From contig JBOEGA010000095.1 in the NCBI GenBank assembly GCA_050633205.1, forward strand, positions 1-18,247: DNA of 18,247 nt, read 5' to 3'. A program made the translations under genes and the position numbers. Below, piece after piece: positions 15,233 to 18,247 of the stretch; positions within the stretch are counted from its first letter, which is position 1, and the number at the start of each line of letters is the position of its first letter. The stretch comes from CBDHHC01 sp050633205 (GTDB taxonomy: Bacteria; Pseudomonadota; Alphaproteobacteria; Rhizobiales; CBDHHC01). The notes under the pieces are model-generated. The model was not told the origin of the DNA. It worked only from the letters and a program-made list of their open reading frames with translations, and did no database searches.

Positions 15233-15266
15233 CTAAATCTTCTGCATTTTATTTTGGAGGCTCATT

Positions 15267-15683
15267 ATGCTCCTAAGCATTCCCTGGCTGGTGTTGCCGG
15301 TTCTCGCTTACTTTGGATTTACGATTTTTGCTGCTGACGTCGGGCAGACACTGACTTACCCCATTATCGAAAAAACGACATTGATCTCTGGCGGTGAATG
15401 GACATTTACTGTAAGCGACGCCTTATTGATATTCACCCTGATCATTCTCTTCGTTGAAATTCTTAAGGCAACAAGAGTATCAAGTCTTTCTCTGGTGGAT
15501 CACTCTCTTTCGACACTTCTGTTTATTGTAAACCTGATCCTGTTTGTTACCTATGCTCCGGCAGGAAGTTCAACATTCTTCATGATTACTTTTATGACTC
15601 TGATTGATGTTGTCGCCGGTTTCTCAATTACCCTGAGAGCAGCACGTCGTGATGTTGGCTTTGGTGGACATCCGCCTCACTAG
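15267..15683 (+). CDS. Conserved four-helix inner-membrane protein, second of a tandem pair
   Basis: The 138-residue product is a paralogue of the preceding gene with the same four-helix layout. It keeps the same landmarks: LxIPWLVLP at the start, TFTVSDALLIFTLIILFVEILKAT, DHSLS, then FFMITFMTLIDVVAGFSITLRAARRD at the end. Differences concentrate in the loop after helix 1 and in the C-terminal tail (VGFGGHPPH), which hints at divergence in the exposed parts. Function is unknown; a small-molecule or protein partner in the membrane is possible. The ATG has ribosome site TTGGAGG at 15255-15261. A strong terminator follows at 15707-15742. Confidence 0.85.
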   Translation: MLLSIPWLVLPVLAYFGFTIFAADVGQTLTYPIIEKTTLISGGEWTFTVSDALLIFTLIILFVEILKATRVSSLSLVDHSLSTLLFIVNLILFVTYAPAGSSTFFMITFMTLIDVVAGFSITLRAARRDVGFGGHPPH

Positions 15684-15706
15684 GAATTTGAGTATATACA
15701 CTCTTT

Positions 15707-15742
15707 AATATAGCCCGGCTGTAGTAATGCCCGGGCTATATT
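15707..15742 (+). terminator. Strong intrinsic terminator of the tandem membrane-protein unit
   Basis: AATATAGCCCGG (15707-15718) and CCGGGCTATATT (15731-15742) are perfectly complementary over 12 bp and run into TTTTT. The right arm overlaps the TAG stop codon (15736-15738) of the convergent minus-strand gene. Confidence 0.85.
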
Positions 15743-16011
15743 TTTATATCCCGCCTGCAATAGTCTTCTGGTTCAGTATCACCTGTCTTGATTTCCTGCA
15801 CATAAACTTCCTTTGCCCGTTCCCGCCGGTCCTGCCGTTGAGCATTCAGAATATCAACCGGATCATATTGTGTGCTGAGCTGTGTTAGAAACGGTGCGTA
15901 CATGCGATAGGATCCGTACTTATAAGCAGAGCGGAAACTATCCCTGTGAGGAGAGGGCGGCTCTACGACAAGCAGCGATCTTTCTCCATGTCCTGATTTT
16001 CTGTCACTCAT
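15736..16011 (-). CDS. Small hypothetical protein
   Basis: The 91-residue product is soluble and highly charged, with no signal peptide, membrane helix or recognised domain. It has RSAYKYGSYRMYAPFLTQLSTQYDP (about 27-51) and a very basic RQDRRERAKE stretch (about 59-68). It is supported by the coding-like composition and by the absence of any gene on the opposite strand. The ribosome site before the ATG at 16009-16011 is poor (GGTAAG, close to the start). Its stop codon is inside the terminator of the convergent unit. It may be a real lineage-restricted gene, but a chance frame cannot be excluded. Confidence 0.5.
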   Translation of the reverse strand: MSDRKSGHGERSLLVVEPPSPHRDSFRSAYKYGSYRMYAPFLTQLSTQYDPVDILNAQRQDRRERAKEVYVQEIKTGDTEPEDYCRRDIKI

Positions 16012-16124
16012 ATCTTACCACTATGATTACACATGCTCCACTTTGGAACACTGGACACATAGAGCAGCAAGAACCAGGCCACAGATTTTACTGCATTCTT
16101 CCGGAAACTGTAAGGAAATTAGGT

Positions 16125-16232
16125 ATACTCGGTTACATCTAGTATTAACCTGTGGAATATTTGATTTATACTTGTAATATTCACTGATATCAAATGTTCA
16201 TCCGAGTATTTCGTGCTACAAATACTTATCGG
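16125..16232 (+). other. Nested inverted repeats in the leader region of the barrel-protein gene
   Basis: ATACTCGG (16125-16132) pairs with CCGAGTAT (16202-16209). Inside are GGTTA/TAACC (16131-16150) and GAATATT/AATATTC (16155-16182), overlapping an alternative ATTTGAT/ATCAAAT (16159-16195). Then AGTATTT/AAATACT is at 16205-16226. This could be a branched leader RNA, or chance in AT-rich DNA. Confidence 0.3.
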
Positions 16233-16286
16233 TATGGGGTATATCCCGATATTTTGTTTCAATAGTACTGTAAAGCGAGTGGTGCA

Positions 16287-16985
16287 GTGTTAAAAAAGTT
16301 TATTATGAGAAGTTGGTTCATTTGTAATGCGTTAGTTGGAATTCTAATATGCATGGGCCCTGCAAATGCAGGCGGGGACTATCGCAGAAGTTATCGTCCT
16401 CCTCCCCCCCCATTTACCTGGTCAGGTGCCTATGCAGGCCTCCAGGTCGGCTATGAATGGGATAATGATTCAGACATCCCGTGGGGACCAACCCTTCAAA
16501 GCAATGATGGTCCTTTAAAATATGATGCCGTAACAGGTGGTGTACATCTGGGGTACAATATTCAGCGAGGAACAATTGTATTTGGTATTGAGGGTGACTT
16601 TGAACTGGTCAATGGAAGTGGTGATGATCAGGATCGAAGCGGAACAACCAATGGCATTGATACGGAATGGATGCTGAGTCTGAGGGCAAGACTTGGTTAT
16701 GCGATGGGTAAAGACCTGCTCTACATAACAGGTGGATATTCTTACCTTGAAGCAGAAGGCGTAGTCCGTGACCTTGCAACTCAACCGGATATCTCAACAG
16801 CATTCGATGGCTGGACAGTCGGTGCAGGCTGGGAGAGGGCTCTGGACAGAAGAACCTCAATCAGGCTTGAGTACCGTTACACAGATTACGATCTGGAAGT
16901 AGAAAACTACTCTGTTTCTGGTTATCAGCTCGGTTTTGAGCCTGAAATTCATGCGATCAAAATTGGTGTAAGCGCCAAATTTTAA
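16287..16985 (+). CDS. Outer-membrane beta-barrel protein (Omp25/Omp31-like)
   Basis: The 232-residue product has a signal peptide (1 to about 28, ending GPANA) and a proline-rich linker (YRPPPPPFTWSGAYAG, about 37-52). An eight-stranded-type beta-barrel domain follows with alternating aromatic and glycine residues. WSGAYAGLQVGYEWDNDS, GGVHLGYNIQRGTIVFGIEGDFE and LRARLGYAMGKDLLYITGGYSY are typical of the alphaproteobacterial outer-membrane barrel family (PF13505-like). The last residue is Phe (KIGVSAKF), the usual signal for the BAM assembly machine. The start is GTG at 16287, with Leu-Lys-Lys beginning a normal signal peptide. An internal ATG at 16305 would remove the basic n-region lysines but is possible. 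It probably supports envelope integrity. Confidence 0.88.
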   Translation: MLKKFIMRSWFICNALVGILICMGPANAGGDYRRSYRPPPPPFTWSGAYAGLQVGYEWDNDSDIPWGPTLQSNDGPLKYDAVTGGVHLGYNIQRGTIVFGIEGDFELVNGSGDDQDRSGTTNGIDTEWMLSLRARLGYAMGKDLLYITGGYSYLEAEGVVRDLATQPDISTAFDGWTVGAGWERALDRRTSIRLEYRYTDYDLEVENYSVSGYQLGFEPEIHAIKIGVSAKF

Positions 16986-16991
16986 TGGAAG

Positions 16992-17026
16992 CAGGGGCTC
17001 TTTCTGTTCATTGGAAAGAGTTCCTG
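16992..17026 (+). terminator. Terminator after the barrel-protein gene
   Basis: CAGGGGCTCTTTC (16992-17004) pairs with GAAAGAGTTCCTG (17014-17026) over 13 bp including two G-U pairs, with a 9-base loop. A modest T-rich stretch (TATATCCTTTT) follows, beginning just six bases after the stop codon region. Confidence 0.65.
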
Positions 17027-17204
17027 TATATCCTTTTACACATAAGCAAAGTTATTGAAGTTATTTCATTCAGTGATCCCTCCACTGATTACAAAATACG
17101 CCCTGTGCGCATTAATATTTTTTAAACTAATCAAATTCTATATTCTAACTAGATATTAAAAATAATAATTCTAAACAAATATATATTAGTAACGGATAAT
17201 AGTT

Positions 17205-18247
17205 GTGTTTAAGAGTATAAATGTTTCAAAGCATACTCTTGACAGGTCTTTTTTAGCTTTATTTTTTTCTGTAGTTTCCTGCTTTTCTGGAGCTGCGGTT
17301 GCTCAAAATACTGACTTTGGATTTGTCGAAGAGATAGATAATACTGGTTATATCGGAAAATATAGAAGCTATTCCGGCTCCCTGAGACCATCATCATCCT
17401 ATAACAGGAACAACAACGGGTTTGGCCGCATGTTCCGGCCAATATACGACCGGGCTTTATCCATGCATAAGCTCAGACGCCTCTCCGCAGGTATGAGAGA
17501 AGGCTACTCTGGCAGAAGAAATTTGAGTGAAACTCCTGCAGGTTATACATTCTTTGGTCAGTTTATTGATCATGATATAACCCTTGATACACGCTCTATG
17601 TTAAATGGAGTAATTGCAGATGGGAATTTAAAGAATGTCCGCACTCCTGCACTGGACCTTGATAGTGTATATGGAGGGGGCCCCCAGGAAACACCCTTCC
17701 TCTATAACCTCCCTTATCTGAGAGTTGGAAAACTGATTATGGGGAGAGAGGCAGGGGCCCGGTATGATCTGCTTAGAACTCAAAGTAGTAGAAAGCATGG
17801 CCCGCTGGGGGGAGCATCAAGAGCCCTGATAGGAGATCCCAGAAATGATGAAAACTTTATAATAGCCCAGATCCACACCGCATTTATCTCATTTCATAAC
17901 CATCTTGCTGATATTCTGGTAGAGCGTCATTACAGGCACCTCAGAAAGAGATATTGCCGGCGTTACCGTGAATGCAGTACCCGCTACCTGGCAGGCAAAC
18001 TATCAAAAAGAGATCAGATCAGGGTTTTCACAAAGGCCCGAGAACATGTCATTCACTATTACCATCGAATAATTGCAGAAGATTTTCTTCCCCGCATCAT
18101 TGGCGAACATCGTGCCTATGAAATACTGGTCAATAGAAGACGTTTCTTTTTTCCTGACGGTTTTAGAATGCGCAACAACAGTCTGGAAAACATTTACATA
18201 CCCCTTGAATTCTCAACTGCTGCCTTCCGTTTTGGGCACAGTCAGGT
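17205..18247 (+). CDS. Secreted animal-type haem peroxidase, 5' part (runs off the window)
   Basis: The open frame gives 347 complete residues and continues past the window end. A GTG start at 17205 is followed by a signal peptide (1 to about 33, ending GAAVA). The distal haem site FFGQFIDHDITLD (116-128) has the distal Gln, the Asp that can ester-link haem, the distal His (H123) and the calcium-binding Asp. GDPRNDEN (210-217) supplies the catalytic Arg (R213) and the second haem-linking Glu (E216). FRFGHS (341-346) carries the proximal His (H345). Together these are the signature of the myeloperoxidase/peroxidasin superfamily, which oxidises halides, phenols or Mn(II). The segment 241-274 is very basic with two Cys. 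The rest of the protein, including any repeat domain, is outside. The ribosome site is weak and the upstream region AT-rich. Confidence 0.9.
   Translation, partial: MFKSINVSKHTLDRSFLALFFSVVSCFSGAAVAQNTDFGFVEEIDNTGYIGKYRSYSGSLRPSSSYNRNNNGFGRMFRPIYDRALSMHKLRRLSAGMREGYSGRRNLSETPAGYTFFGQFIDHDITLDTRSMLNGVIADGNLKNVRTPALDLDSVYGGGPQETPFLYNLPYLRVGKLIMGREAGARYDLLRTQSSRKHGPLGGASRALIGDPRNDENFIIAQIHTAFISFHNHLADILVERHYRHLRKRYCRRYRECSTRYLAGKLSKRDQIRVFTKAREHVIHYYHRIIAEDFLPRIIGEHRAYEILVNRRRFFFPDGFRMRNNSLENIYIPLEFSTAAFRFGHSQ

Noticed and set aside
15882..16142. 86-codon plus-strand open frame opposite the small hypothetical gene
   Set aside because: It overlaps the more plausible minus-strand frame, has no ribosome site and reads like a shadow frame.

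Overview
The window looks like chromosomal DNA of a fairly AT-leaning alphaproteobacterium (GC judged by eye, not computed). The clues are two histidine kinases of the PleC/DivJ/PdhS type, a TIGR02281-type membrane aspartic protease, a phasin, a PstS-like protein fused to OmpA, a Pro-rich-linker outer-membrane barrel protein of the rhizobial Omp25/Omp31 kind, and the ispA / mtgA / rpmF gene order. I see no rRNA, tRNA, CRISPR, insertion sequence, integrase or phage gene. Genus cannot be fixed from this sequence.

Layout. (a) 1-3048, minus strand: a TTG-started membrane aspartic protease, a 508-base AT-rich gap, and a six-helix membrane histidine kinase. (b) 3314-5162, plus strand: a glutathione S-transferase and a four-cysteine uracil-DNA glycosylase family protein in an apparent operon, then an Lrp/AsnC regulator. 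(c) 5224-6560, minus strand: a 3-hydroxyisobutyrate dehydrogenase family enzyme and, upstream of it, a phasin, separated by a terminator hairpin. (d) 6909-10233, plus strand: a soluble PdhS-like histidine kinase, a Fur-family (Zur-like) regulator and ispG. (e) 10260-13292, minus strand: a secreted PstS-OmpA fusion and ispA. (f) 13463-15683, plus strand: mtgA, rpmF with a hairpin-rich leader, and two tandem paralogous four-helix membrane proteins of unknown function. (g) 15736-16011, minus strand: a small hypothetical gene. (h) 16287-end, plus strand: an outer-membrane beta-barrel protein and the 5' part of a secreted animal-type haem peroxidase that runs off the window.

Working together. Most of the window is housekeeping. 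IspG (MEP pathway) and IspA (farnesyl diphosphate) both feed isoprenoid synthesis and so the lipid carrier that MtgA's substrate uses. The two kinases share the DivK-kinase type of DHp domain but have opposite topologies, one membrane-bound and one soluble, which suggests cell-cycle or development signalling. The cell-envelope theme (aspartic protease, PstS-OmpA, MtgA, barrel protein, peroxidase) is strong in the right half. No defence, secretion or biosynthetic gene cluster is recognisable. The least explained items are the tandem membrane paralogues after rpmF, the PstS-OmpA fusion, the truncated peroxidase, and several inverted-repeat-rich leaders.
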